A DNA stretch of 64,000 nt, from positions 64,202,609-64,266,608 of the forward strand of contig CP136066.1 of assembly GCA_032622095.1 (NCBI GenBank). Reading direction: 5' to 3'. The notes under the pieces were generated by a model. That model made no database searches. It saw only the letters and a program-made list of their open reading frames with translations, and was not told the DNA's origin. Below, in pieces: positions 1-11,973 of the stretch. The position numbers were made by a program, and so were the translations under genes. Numbering within the stretch: position 1 is the first letter of the stretch; each line of letters opens with the position of its first letter. The stretch comes from Siphonodentalium dalli. Taxonomy: Eukaryota > Mollusca > Scaphopoda > Gadilida > Siphonodentaliidae.

Positions 1-2
1 CC

Positions 3-1178
3 ATATTTGGTTATCCTGCTTGTCTGGTATCAGACAATGGCAGTGACGTATGCAGTGAGGTATTCAAAATAATATCTAACTACTATGTTATTCAGCATCG
101 CAAGACCTCGTTCTATGCGCCTTTCAGCAACGGATCAAGCGAACGATCTCATCGCGACTACAATGGAATATTAGCCAAATTAACTGAAGGAAATCCAACA
201 TCATGGGACCTATTTCTCAATTTCGCATCAGAAGCCATGAATTTTCATGTCTCAGCAACGACTCAATTTTCTCCATATTTTTTAACTTTCTGCAGACACC
301 CCCAAATAAATATTGACAAGATACTGACACCACGAAAGAAATACACGGGTGAATGCCTCATTCAACAGTTACTAGAGAAGCAGCACTTCGCATTTCAATT
401 AGTTAAACAAAATATGAAACAAGTCAAGACGAAACGAAACGAAAACAGTAAAGGTAAAATACCGGAATTTCCCATAGGTTCCCAGGTCTATGTTAAGAAT
501 CACAGACAAACCCATAAACTAGGTATGAAATATGATCCATTTTGGGTGATACTTAAACAAACAGGACCAGTTTCGTATGTAATTCGTAATCAAATTACAG
601 GCAGTTTATCTAAAAGTCATGCCAAACATTTAAAATTAGCGACGACTAAATGGCATACACCACAATTACAGGAGAACCAGAAAGTTCGGAAAAGCAGATT
701 TGTATTCCCACATAAGTCATCAACACAAAGCTCCGATGCTGACATATCGAGTAATAGCAACAATTCGGACACCGAAAATGAGAACCACGATACAGCCCCT
801 TTAACACAGTTAATACGACAAAACCGCTTCATCCGGGACGGATCGGATTCAAATGAACCAGTGCCCCTACCAGAGATGGCACATAAGTTAATAGCATCAA
901 AGCGCGAACATGAAAAACAATCATTTTCATCAACCGAACCATATAACCCTTATGATATGCTAACTCAAAACGATGAAGCAAAAATGTACAATGCAAGTTC
1001 ATCAACCGAGTCATACAATCCGTATGACATGTCAACCCAACAATTAGTACAACAAAACAAGCGTAAAAGCAAGTCCAGTTGCGATACATATAACATGTCA
1101 ACCGAAAATTATGATCCTTTCGATATAACCACTCAAACCGACAAAAATAGCACAGACGAACAGAGCATGTCGATATAG
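3..1178 (+). mobile_element. Ty3/gypsy-type retrotransposon pol, integrase 3' part (truncated by window edge)
   Basis: The reading frame is already open at the left edge, so the apparent Met at 237 is internal. The translation shows the second half of an rve integrase core: an SDNGSD motif with the Asp codon at 33-35, and SSERSHR with the Glu codon at 141-143. Exactly 35 residues lie between them, the D-35-E spacing of DDE integrases. Further on comes a C-terminal GPV-SYVI...SHAKHLK segment typical of the GPY/F module of Ty3/gypsy integrases. After it lies a Ser/Asn/Asp-rich tail with three degenerate repeats of the form STExYNPYDMxTQ (about 930-1135), ending in a stop at 1176-1178. Protease, reverse transcriptase and RNase H would lie left of the window. 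The element sits upstream of the chitin deacetylase exons, probably in an intron. It could be intact or decayed; only this part can be judged, and it has no frameshift. Confidence 0.85.
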
Positions 1179-3939
1179 GAAAATAAAATATGTAAACAAC
1201 TACCATAATTAGATAACATACATAATCATAAAAGCAACTAACCTCATAAACTCAACTCTATATCCAAAAGCACGAAACGAAAACAGCTCACACATGTTTA
1301 AACGTTAAATGAATAAACTCAACAACTTAACTCCAGGAAACAAACTGACAAAGTAAAAATTACCAATTTCTAACAAAGACGACCAGATCTATACCGCGCG
1401 AAATGCAACGAATATTATTGGACAATCTCCACCTATCATAAATAAATAGCACCCTGTCGTAAAAAGACACAATACAAAGAGAGAATTGTCATCGCGCAAA
1501 ACCAGGACTGCCAGACCATGTGCAATGCATGTAACACGATATGGCAATCACACACGCACCAAGTGGGTGACATATTTCTTTTCACCAACCCGCCCAGATG
1601 CACAAAATCGAGGCTTAATTAATCAAAGAAACCGATCTGAACTATACAAAGTGGGTTGGCCAATAATACAGAAATTTAACGCCATGTACCCGTATATATC
1701 ACGCACATGGCCCCCTCACAGCAAGGCAATATTTCATCTCCAGCAAGTTATCACCTGGCGGCCAACACGCTTTATTATCGCATCAATCAACAATTCGGGT
1801 GACGCGAATAACTTCGACCTCTTCAAATGTCAGGCGAATCGCATGCATTAATTTAAATGCTAAATCAAAGCAAGAAACATGAAGCATTTCCACCCATACA
1901 AGTTTAGATGCCAAGTTCATAATTTGTCAGACAGTTTTGCCTTATTAGCACTCAGATAATAGCATGTGTCACGACGGACACATATACTAATTAAATGATT
2001 CACGCCCATCTTCGGAATAATTATCACATACACCGAGTAGGCAATTACGTCACAATGAACCGTGTTAATCACCCCAACGATAAACCCATAATTTGATATC
2101 ATATACTTAATCACGCGTAGTTACCACCCCGTGTTCAATCCAATGCAAAAGCGACGATTCAGGGCCTAAATCATCGCTAGTCCGGTCGGGTAAAATGCGG
2201 ATCATAATATGGATCCTGTACAGAAGTGCAATCAAATGTCTGATCAACTTTGATTCCACATAGATCAAATGAACTAGTATAGAGGCCAGGAAACGCATCT
2301 CAACACATACGCGTAACTACTCTTCATATAAATATATCATCATTCATTATACCCCCAAAGATAGCTTACCGGTTCAAGTTATCCAAATAATCACAATTAT
2401 ATACCGCTTGTAAAATATCTTAATCTCAAGTGTCAAAATCGCCCCACGCTACATCGACAAATACAATTGTCACATGGCGGGGTATGACAATAACATAGGC
2501 TGAAATGATGGCCTACATTAAGGGACAAGCGCATATATCTCAGTATATAACTTTAATTGTGATGTAGCAATGCCAAGCATCAATGATGACCGAATCAATC
2601 GATATTTTAACCGTACGCGCGCGATGTAAAACTTCAAACCCAAGTACCCAGTGGATATCGTACTCCAGTATAAATCATACGACATTATGTGAAAACAAAT
2701 TTATTTCTATCTCAACCACAAATAAATATCACACGAATGCAAATGGCAGCCCATGTTTGAAGCAATCGCACAAATCCCAATATTTTTATATACAAAGCAC
2801 GACTAACAACAGAGCCTACACCCCTCCCTCAATATTTAAACCAATTGAGTCCCACCCGAATCATTTTAATCATGTAACAGTTCTCCCGATTTTTTTTATT
2901 ATCATACAATTTTAATCATTATTTTCCAACCCCATTTCCAAGTCATTACAACCGAATGCCTCCAAAAATACAAGCTTTGCAAACGCACATCTTATCGCAA
3001 TAATGAAACAGTTTGTCCACAAGCCAGGAGCCGGAAGTGGACATTAGCGCTCGCCAATCGAGCACATCCATGAACTCTTGAACGAAGTATCGTTCACCCA
3101 CTGATTGTTCAACATAATTATTATTGCATTACATGTATTCTAATGTCATTTATATTGATACCCTTTATATTATCACACTTATGTTACCTCATCATGCCAA
3201 CCCTCTTCATAATGCATATGGCTTCAACATGTACATAGATATATATATTCAATTTATACAATTTTTTTTATGACGACAACACGCCGTAACTTATATGCAC
3301 GGGCAACCCTTGAATCAACTCTACTCATTGTCCAAGCATACCGAAGTACCAAACCCCTAGATTTTAACACTAGTAGTCAAAATCTGAAAATAAGGGGGAC
3401 CCTATGTAGAGTAATCACCCCTACCCCTTCTTATTCAAGTGACGTGATAGTACGTACTAAACATCCATCTTACCTATGGGGGAGACAGAATATAATCGAA
3501 CTATAGTGACCCCAACTAAATTGCCAAGGTCATACTCGGAGAGGCCGCGACCTATGAGTTATGCAAGTCTAACCACAAAGGAAGGAGTCTTAGGTAATAA
3601 TTCCCAGTTCACCCATGGGTCAGTACAGACAAAGAGATGCACTAATGACGGCTACCAGTCATTAGCGATATATAAACCAGACATTAATCTACTCTTCAAT
3701 TAGTTTCGGCACTTCAGACTAATTGGCAGGCATCAACATCAGGTCGCTAATTAATAAGCGACGCTTTCGGTCGTTCTATGACATCTATGATTGATTCACA
3801 ATTATGTATCATTTACCATCACAAGCTGTTGACTATACATTGATGTTAGATGTGAATAAATGATATACAAGAACTGACTTCATTCTTCCACACATAATAC
3901 TCCCGTTTCTGGAGTAGAGTTGGGCATGTAGACAGAACA
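1179..3939. other. AT-rich non-coding stretch after the integrase
   Basis: No coding sequence with family features was recognised on either strand; the short open frames (for example 1486-1851 and 2583-2915) have no recognisable motif. Part of it may be the 3' untranslated region and 3' LTR of the Ty3-type element, but the partner LTR is outside the window, so no LTR border can be drawn. No host exon was recognised. Confidence 0.5.
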
Positions 3940-4400
3940 AATATTTGAACTTGATCTGTATACCAAATTTGGTTCAGCTAACTCGATTCAATCTAAAGTT
4001 ATCATCTGGAAACCGCATATCAGATAAAATCTAAATCGAAAAAGGGGTATAACTCAGTCAAAATCATGCGGACGGAACCCATGTTCGAACTTGATCTGTA
4101 TTTTGGGGTGATGAACTATATACCAAATTTGGTTCAGTTCACTTGATTCAATCTAAAGTTATCATCCAGAAACCGCAAATCAGGTAAAATATAAGTCGAA
4201 AATGGGACATAACTCAGTCAAAATCATGCAGACGAAACCCATATTCGAATTTGATCTGTATTTTGGTGTGGTAAACTAACATACCAAATTTGGTTCAGTT
4301 CACTCGATTCAATCTAAAGCTATCATCCGGAAACCAAAAGCGGACGGACGACGGACGGACAACCCATTTACATAATACGACCGTTTTTCAAACGGGCGTA
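3940..4400 (-). repeat. Dispersed repeat with ~155-bp tandem units and (CGGA)n end
   Basis: Three tandem units share the sequence TACCAAATTTGGTTCAG, a 'tcgattcaatctaaagttatcatc' type core and 'aactcagtcaaaatcatgc'. The block ends in a GGACGGACGACGGACGGAC run followed by 'ataatacgaccg...cgggcgtat'. The same architecture in the opposite orientation is present at 20232-20915, where it starts 'tatacgccc...ggtcgtattatg' and then has a GTCCGTCCGTCC run. This defines a dispersed family; class unknown, no coding capacity. Confidence 0.7.
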
Positions 4401-4890
4401 TACAAATTAGTAATTTGAGTCGAAGATGTTTTCTGTGAACGTTCAGGTTGATAGGTTATCTTAAAATCAAAGTTAATAATATGATAGAAATTTAATTTAT
4501 GGCTGGAGCCATAAATTATTTTACGAATTTCCGTGTACAAAGACGTAATCATATTAATTGAGGGATTGTGGATTGGTAAACCCATGGCACACACGATCGT
4601 TTAAAACATGATGTTGATACGGGGAGAAAAATCAAGCCACTCACTGACTAGTGACTATACACTAACTTAAATGAGTATATGGGACTAGTATGCATATAAT
4701 ATAACTTTTATTTGATACATTTACTCGACAACGACAATTTGTATTTTTGCATTCCGGTAAATTTGCAATCCATAACACTACTTCGTACTCAACAGACTTT
4801 CAAATAATGGAAAAATGGTTACCTTATTCTACGACTCAGAGACTATAGAAACCAAACAACTACATTTGAGTACAGTGTCCCTTTAACACT
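4395..4890. repeat. Fragments of the dispersed family also at 10921-11960 and 16712-17822
   Basis: 4395-4520 (agtaatttgag...aagatg...gtgaacgttcag) matches 10995-11110 in the same orientation. 4680-4885 (...tttgatacatttactcg...gagtacagtgtccctttaa) matches 17615-17822 in the same orientation. The piece therefore looks like two arms of one family brought together, with a TTAA-containing end 'CCCTTTAA'. Non-coding. It lies directly before the first visible chitin-binding exon. Confidence 0.55.
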
Positions 4891-4953
4891 TCAACCGTTG
4901 TGATAATTATGTTAATGTCCAAATAGATTACTCTTCAATCACAATAATTCCAG

Positions 4954-5292
4954 GGGGTGTGTGTAGCAATGGAGCGACTGGGCTGTTCAAGAACCCGGGA
5001 GATTGTTCAAAATTCGTCCAGTGTGTTCATGGCGTGGCGCACGTGCAGGCCTGCCCGGGTGCATTGTTCTTCAACCCAGCGACATCGCAATGCGATTACC
5101 AGTGGAATGTGCAATGTTCAAACGATATGACGACGGATTCTACCACCGTCATGGACACGTCGACAACATCCACGACGACGACGACGACAATCAGCACCAC
5201 GAGTCATTCAACAACAACAACAACAACAACAACAACAACGACAACGACAACGACGATAACGACCTCAGATCATACACTAGTTACTGATCCTG
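4954..5292 (+). CDS. Chitin deacetylase gene, internal exon: CBM14 chitin-binding domain plus Thr-rich linker
   Basis: The exon is bounded by a CAG acceptor (4951-4953) and a G|GTATGT donor at 5293. Both borders are phase 1. It encodes a six-cysteine peritrophin-A (CBM14) module of about 50 residues: VCSNG...DCSKFVQC...ACPGALFFNP...QCDYQWNVQC, with the aromatic residues usual for chitin contact. A linker of about 45 residues follows, almost all Thr/Ser and probably mucin-like O-glycosylated, encoded by an ACN microsatellite (about 5150-5270). The frame remains open past the donor for 11 codons, but the strong splice signal and phase match to the exon at 10420 argue that the exon ends at 5292. 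The signal peptide and any earlier modules must be on exons left of the window. The product should be secreted to the extracellular matrix, cuticle or shell. Confidence 0.85.
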
Positions 5293-6240
5293 GTATGTAC
5301 ATGTACACTCTAAATCTCGTTGGGTAAATTTTGAACTTTTATTATAGTTACTATGTGACAAATGACGGGGTGACAAACATGGCATGCAGGAAAATAACGA
5401 TATAAAGAAACCCGGCAAACGGTGCGCGGAGTTTGTACGGAATTTGGCTTTGTTGTTTTTTAATAACGGACGCCACTGAAACCACATTCATCTTCGGACA
5501 AACTCATTTTTTCAGTTAAAATATTGCCTTGCTAACCTTCGGCAAATGCATTATATCTCAGGTCGTCTTGAACCGATTGCCCTGAAATTTTGCGTGTCGT
5601 ATTCTACGATGTATGTGGGAGCCATCGGACACGAGTGTCATATATTTGTAAACGCACGAAAAGCGTGCCAATGTTACAAACACACACACATACACAAATA
5701 ATTGGGTTTATATAGATAGATGACTGTCGTTTCTCTTCTCTAGATACCACCATACACAGCAGAGCGGCCATTTCCCGACAATCGGATCAGCTACAGTTGA
5801 GGCTACAACCATCCTCCAAATGGCTACCGAATAACTAAACTATGCAATGATACATGTTTGATTTATTTTCTTGCAGACAGTCATGATTTCAGATAGTAGA
5901 CAAATATTATTATATTTACACTCACACATGCATTCGCGTTGTGGAACATGTATGCATGACGTTGGTTGGTCGAAATTATGTCACATGGCGTCGCCCACTG
6001 ACCACAACTTGCGAAAAGGGTTCCACACATAAAAATGTCAGACCAACTTGCATCCATACTCTGTGGAACGCAACATTATCAACATCCATTACTTATGTTT
6101 ACACTCAACCGAGTAAACTGGTAGATTATAAGAGAATTCAGTGCCCATTTCCAACGATGTTTTTGTGACTTGATGCAAGTTGAGTCGAGACAAAAAATGG
6201 ATGCAAGTTGGGGTCAGCGCGCATAAGTATACATGTTAAA

Positions 6241-7165
6241 CACACTGTGAAGGAATTTCCAAAATCATGGTGTAGAAAATCAACTTATTATTACTTTTTT
6301 TCCAAAAAATGCCATTTTGGGGCTTTTTGTCAATTTTAAAGGCTTTTGTTTATAAATAGTAAAAGCAATGTGCATTTAATTTGTAAAATCATTTAAGCTT
6401 TCATCCTAAATACTTTAGTGTTGCAGTGATAGCCTTATAATGGCTATGTCAACGATTGTCTGAATTTCGCTTTTTTTTATGGAAACTGACTCCAAATTTC
6501 AATATCTAAAAATGGGGTAGGGGAAACCATATTGACAACATGTTTGACTATCATCAGCTCATACAAACCTTATTTATAGAGAGTTTACTGCTTCCTGTTT
6601 GGATGTTCATTTTTAGAGCTACGATACTTTTTGTTGCAACTCGATGGCGAAATGGCCAATCATTATTTCGTAGTTGTTCTATTATAATATGCCCATACAG
6701 TTCTAAATAAACATCCACTAAATTACTAAACTTTTTATTATGCAAGAATAAGCTGCACATACTGGAATAAAACAACCCGCTGTCTCCAATGACTAGAATA
6801 TAGTGACAAGATAATAGCATTTGTGATTTCATCTACCCCATTATCAACGTTCAAATTTTAAGTTAGTTTCTTGAAAAATATGTGAAATCCAGTGACTGTT
6901 GATTGGCATAACCAACGTAAGCCTATTTTGAAACAAAACGTGTTTTTGGAGGAACGTTCAAATGATTTTACACATTAAAAATTAATTGTATTCATTGTTG
7001 TTTACTATTTGTGCACACAAAAACAAAACCTTTAAAAATAGACAAATACACCACAACATAGTCCAATATTGCATTTTTTTGGGGGAAAAAGTTGTATACT
7101 AAGGATTCATAGGGCCATAAGTTGATTTGAAACATATGTGTTCGGCAATTCCAGCACAGTGTATT
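6241..7165. repeat. Inverted-repeat (foldback) element inside the intron
   Basis: 6241-6360 begins CACACTGTGAAGGAATT and continues through 'aaaatcaactta' to a T-rich stretch and 'tttaaaggctttt'. The reverse complement of 7020-7165 repeats the same order, starting CACTGTGCTGGAATT. Arms are about 120-145 bp with several mismatches and indels, separated by ~650 bp of AT-rich spacer. No transposase frame is present. No convincing target duplication was found, so this is a terminal-inverted-repeat element of unknown superfamily. Confidence 0.6.
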
Positions 7166-8169
7166 CAACCTAATATACGTAAGAGGTTATGCAAGATACA
7201 GGGCATATAGATATCAATTTATTGAATTGTATGACTTCAAATATGGTATTTCATCACACCAGAAACTGTTGTGTGTCACAAGGCAAATTTGGCTAAGCCC
7301 ATACAATGGAACACATAGTTTACTTTAGAATATTGTTTTCTTCTCGTTCATAGATGCACAAAGTAATAATTTGTGTGCACAATATAGTGAGGAAACTAAT
7401 ACAACAGCAATATATCTTTTCATTTTTCTCTAGTTTTTTTTAAATACTTGACCATAAAATATAGATTTTAGCTAATTCTCAGAAATTGAGGCTCCGAAAT
7501 TAGACAAACTCCCATTTTTTTGGAGGCACATAACTCAACGAATCTAGAAAATGTTTTCTGGTTCGTAATCAAAATGATGTACTTATTCAACAAAATGGAT
7601 CAATGAATGGAAGTACTAGTGAAATGCAGTTTTTATAAACATCTTTCAAAAGCCATGAATTGAGTATTTTAGCAAATTTTGACAAATTTATTTGACATAA
7701 TTTATCAGTTTCGCCTTTCTTGATCCTGTGAATTTATAAAAAAAATCTCATAGTTTTATTGAGTTTAAAGAATTGAATTGACTGTGGATCTTTAAAGGCA
7801 CAGATGGCTTTGGTTGTATGTTATAATTCAGAAATAAAATTTACCGAATTATGAAAAATTCCTCAAGAATATACTAATGATATTATGCATACGATACTAT
7901 CCACAAAACACACATCTGCGATCCGAGCGTTTGTTTATACGCAGAAAATACTGCTTGCATGTGCGATAAGCGAAACACTCAACACCGTGGTGATTATATT
8001 GGGAGATTGATTCAATGTGTCACAATTCAACACCAAAATATTGAGTGACGATAATTAGCGAGCGCTATAATTAACAGTATGTTGTAAACAACATGCTTTT
8101 GCTTATCGCACACTCTTTACGCGCTTTACTGAAACATAACATGGCTTTATTTCTTTACTACTATATGTT

Positions 8170-8304
8170 ATTAATTGGTTGTTTCCATATTGGCCGAGTT
8201 ATGAGGCCGAGGTATGTCGTATTGACCTGAGGCCGCAGGCCGACGGCTAATACGACAGACCGAGGCCTCATAACTCGGCCAATGTGGAAACAACCAATTA
8301 TTAA
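8170..8304. repeat. ~63-bp-arm hairpin, copy 1
   Basis: The left arm starts ATTAATTGGTTGTTTCCATA and runs through 'ttggccgagttatgaggcc'. The reverse complement of the right arm is almost identical. The loop is short (about 'cgcaggccgac'). As single-stranded DNA or RNA it would fold into a long stem. It looks like a compact palindromic MITE or the end of a foldback element. Confidence 0.85.
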
Positions 8305-8819
8305 GTATTTTATTAATTAGCAACAATGGCAAATAATTGTTTCACAGGATGAATATATTAACATAGATATATCATTGTGTTTTTTTTTTTATTAAATTAA
8401 CAATTATTCCAGCAATTTTTATTCTTGTGAACTTTGTGAAGAACTTGCAGCGATTTCACAGTACTGTCAGTTTCCACTGGGAATGATATTGACACGGATA
8501 CAGGTAGTTCATCCACGTAGGCCTAAAATTGCCCTAAATGTATATATTTACTCCCAAAAACAGTGACTGTCCGTAATTCATCCGAAAATCAACTGCAATC
8601 TATCTTCCATCGACCCAATATTCTTTGGCGATCGAGCTAATTACGTATGACGTCATTTACGTCACCTTGACTTATTGGCCGCGTTTTCTACTTATTGGCC
8701 GACTTTTTGTTACTTATTGGCCGCGTTTTCTACTTATTGGCCGACTTTTTGTTACTTATGACGCGGGCAGCGTTCTACTTATTGCGGCCGATAACCTACA
8801 GCTAATTAATAATATATGT

Positions 8820-8955
8820 TATTAATTGGTTGTTTCCATATTGGCCGAGTTATGAGGCCGAGGTATGTCGTATTGACCTGAGGCCGCAGGCCGACGGCTA
8901 ATACGACAGACCGAGGCCTCATAACTCGGCCAATGTGGAAACAACCAATTAATAA
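8820..8955. repeat. ~63-bp-arm hairpin, copy 2
   Basis: This is a second copy of the preceding hairpin, carried along in the 651-bp tandem duplication. Arms and loop are the same sequence, and the outer ends again read ATTAATTGG...CCAATTAAT. Confidence 0.85.
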
Positions 8956-10419
8956 GTATTTTATTAATTAGCAACAATGGCAAATAATTGTTTCACAGGA
9001 TGAATATATTAACATAGATATATCATTGTGTTTTTTTTTTTTATTAAATTAACAATTATTCCAGCAATTTTTATTCTTGTGAACTTTGTGAAGAACTTGC
9101 AGCGATTTCACAGTACTGTCAGTTTCCACTGAGAATGATATTGACACGGATACAGGTAGTTCATCCACGTAGGCCTAAAATTGCCCTAAATGTATATATT
9201 TACTCCCAAAAACAGTGACTGTCCGTAATTCATCCGAAAATCAACTGCAATCTATCTTCCATCGACCCAATATTCTTTGGCGATCGAGCTAATTACGTAT
9301 GACGTCATTTACGTCACCTTGACTTATTGGCCGCGTTTTCTACTTATTGGCCGACTTTTTGTTACTTATTGGCCGCGTTTTCTACTTATTGGCCGACTTT
9401 TTGTTACTTATGACGCGGACAGCGTTCTACTTATTGCGGCCGATAACCTACAGCTAATTAATAACACCGCGTACGATCGTGACAATACCATGCTTTTTAT
9501 GCGATATTTATGATTGGTATAAGAACAAAATCTGCCACGGATGTGGCTATTTTAACAGCAATATACACCGCCAACGCTTATCGTATCTTTAAATGTATTT
9601 ATTGTAACAAGTGGACAAACCTCCCATTCAAACATCTCATTCTGATTTATCATCTATATTGCCTTCCAGAGCACAACAACTCACGTGTACCATTATATTT
9701 TACAGCCAACATAAAAGTGCTAAGAATAGATAATATATTGGCACTTGACAATCATACCAAAATTCATAATGTAGTGACATTCTCTAAATACAAATTTTCC
9801 CACAGCCAAGAAACAACCTCACTTCTGATCATATCTGGAAGGCACTACACACTATATCTCTCATAACTTATCACCATGTAAATATGTTTATACCGTCATC
9901 TTGATCACATGTGTACTATTATAGTGTATTAGGAGAGGGGCTTCATAAGTTGCAGATAACGTGTGCCCCAATCCCTTTTGTATATTATGCAAATAAAATA
10001 TGTTTCAAGTCAAGTTTAAAGACATATTATGTTCTTGTTCTGGTGCGTAAAACTGATCAGTTAGTATCCAGGCGCTTTGTCAATTGGAGGAATGTAGCAT
10101 TCTACTAACATTGCCAAAAACTGAAGCAAATCGACCGTACCACTCTGTAGAAAACATCGTCTGAACTACGCTCAATTGTAAATATTTACTACTCGATTCG
10201 GGACGTATCTATCGGCGCTAAACTAACGAAAATGATTTCGCCATCGAGAGTCACTGTATTTAATTAATATATAAGAATGACGGTGTTTGTTGTCAATTTG
10301 GATATAATATTTGTAAAAATTACTACTTTGAACAAGATTATTCTCCATTTATATTTGATCACCATGGTTACCGGAGTGTTTCATATCACTTTAAATGTAT
10401 TCCTATTGTATCATTGCAG

Positions 10420-10662
10420 CCGTCTTATGTGCAGCCAGTCAAACATCATTTGCTCGGGACCAAGAAAATTGTGCCAAGTGGTATCATTGCTTAGCTGATG
10501 GGAGATATGTTGCAAAAACATGCTCGCCTGGTCTGGTGTTTAACTTGGTTTTCTCAGGGTGCGACTGGCCACGTAACGTGGATTGCACCCCTGTTACTAT
10601 TCCTGATGGTTCGAAATCAACCACGTGGGTTACCCGTGAAACAACCCCCAAACCCACAACGG
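10420..10662 (+). CDS. Chitin deacetylase gene, internal exon: second CBM14 chitin-binding domain
   Basis: The acceptor TTGCAG ends at 10419 and the donor is G|GTAAGT at 10663; both borders are phase 1. The split codon made with the previous exon is G+CC (Ala). The exon encodes another six-cysteine peritrophin-A domain: LCAASQTSFARDQENC, AKWYHC, KTC, GLVFN...SGCDW, NVDC. A shorter Thr/Pro/Lys linker follows (TTWVTRETTPKPTTG). The apparent start ATG at 10395 and an overlapping frame at 10277 are in intron sequence and are not starts. The domain should anchor the deacetylase on chitin. Because both flanking phases are equal, this module could be duplicated or skipped without breaking the frame, as is common for CBM14 exons. 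Confidence 0.87.
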
Positions 10663-10686
10663 GTAAGTGTTATCCATTTCATGACT

Positions 10687-10920
10687 CATAGAGAGCCCCA
10701 CCTAGACTGTGGCACACGACACTCTGTAGTGGACGCTTCCATATGTGCGAGGCTCCATGTAGGTTAAACATTAAACATTATTTATCGTATCGGTTATTAA
10801 CCCTTTCGTGATACATAGAGAGCCCCACCTAGACTGCAGCACACGACACTCTGTAGTGGACGCTTCCATCTGTGTGAGGCTCCATTAGGTTAAACATTAA
10901 ACATTATATATCGCCTCGGT
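10687..10920. repeat. Two tandem copies of a ~127-bp sequence right after the donor site
   Basis: Copies start at 10687 and 10814 with CATAGAGAGCCCCACCTAG and continue 'cacgacactctgtagtggacgcttccat...ttaaacattaaacatta'. There are few mismatches. The repeat begins 25 bp after the splice donor at 10663. Confidence 0.85.
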
Positions 10921-11973
10921 TAAAGGGGTAATGTACGCCATTTTCAATAAATTCCCAGTAATAACAACGATCTAATATCGATAATATATAATTTGTATAT
11001 AAGTAATTTGAGCCCAAGATGTATTCTGTAAACGTTCAGTTTAATAGGTTATCTCAATTCAAAGTTAATAATTTGATATAAATTAAAGCAAGATATTTTT
11101 CAAATTGGCTGCACCCCCTCCAACTAAGGTTTCTATATATCAAATTAAAGGTAATCATATGGCGCATCAGATTGTGCTTGTTGCCCGTTTCAGAAAGTGT
11201 ACCAAAATAGTATTTTCAGGGAATACAACTCTTACCCCTAAAATAAAATTACAATTTTCTCGAGTACAAGTGTCATAGCATAAACAAATATTGCAGTTAT
11301 AAACTGCACAATATATCGTTTATATTAATAAGAAATGATAATAAAATGACATGACATACAAAACTAGACCAATTTATGAGCTAGTTAGAATAAAATGCGA
11401 TAAATATTTTGAAATCGCGAAAAATTACTTGGATTTTGAAAAACATTGTCACTTATAAATGGCTATAACTTGTGAACAGCATGGGCTATTGATGCGCAAC
11501 ATGGCTAAAAAATTGTTCCAATGACATACCAGAACGACTTTAATAATGGAATGCCAAGAGTATTGCTGTGAAAATGTGATATGAGTATAAACTTAACCCC
11601 ACCCCCTAAAATATAAATTTTGCAGAAAAAACGAATTATGTAGTTTACACATAGAATGTTGGATGTCAAGTTAGAAGCATAAACTGAAACAGTATAGAGA
11701 GTGATGAAGGAAATTATAAACAACGGTGTCTGAACGTGATCTAAGATTAAAATTTGAAAAAAAATTGTGAAAAATGAGAAATTTGACTAATTTATGTAAA
11801 ACTTACAACATTGTGATGAAATTTTGACAGTGTGGTATAACCTCGCGATAACACTGGTCTAGAATCAGTAAGTTCATAAAACCTCATACGATCACCTTTC
11901 TGGCAAATTGTTTTCAATTTTTACTTGAATTTTTATGGAAAGATTATATATATTATATATATATATATATATA
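10921..11973 (-). repeat. Dispersed ~1-kb repeat, inverted relative to 16712-17822
   Basis: From about 11095 (ttggctgcaccccctcc) to 11960, the sequence matches the reverse complement of 16712-17580 in the same order: 'cacaccccctccaac', 'caacaagcaaaatc...' and 'ttaaccccaccccctaaaat', then poly-AT runs. The left end reads TTAAAGGGGTAATGTAC, similar to the reverse complement of the CCCTTTAA end at 17822. The right side ends in a (TA)n microsatellite (about 11941-11973). No coding frame was seen. Confidence 0.7.

Larger units (their letters stand above)
8162..9464. repeat. Tandem duplication of a ~651-bp unit, two near-identical copies
   Basis: Unit 1 starts at 8162 (tatatgttattaattgg) and unit 2 at 8813 with the same sequence. 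By eye the copies differ only at a few bases (for example 8469 against 9131 region, one extra T in a poly-T run near 9030, GCGGGC against GCGGAC). Each copy carries the hairpin listed below and, near its end, a short direct repeat of 'acttattggccgcgttttct' and 'acttattggccgactttttg'. The high similarity implies a recent duplication. The frames at 8625 and 9277 are translations of this repeat and are not genes. Confidence 0.9.
5293..10419 (+). other. Intron between the two chitin-binding exons
   Basis: The intron is bounded by GTATGT and TTGCAG and joins phase 1 to phase 1. It contains a ~0.9-kb inverted-repeat element (6241-7165) and a 651-bp tandem duplication (8162-9464), each listed separately. 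The rest (5300-6240, 7166-8161, 9465-10419) is AT-rich, with no exon, RNA gene or known element recognised. A short CA-rich stretch with a possible degraded Helitron-like end sits near 5540-5725. Confidence 0.7.

Noticed and set aside
1486-1851. 121-codon frame after the integrase
   Set aside because: It lacks an ATG at the called start, has no motif, and sits in AT-rich non-coding DNA.
5540-5725. Degraded Helitron on the minus strand (TCTATATAAACCC followed by a GT-rich stretch)
   Set aside because: The 5' end and an internal 'accgattgccctgaaatttt' look are suggestive, but no 3' hairpin with CTRR was found.
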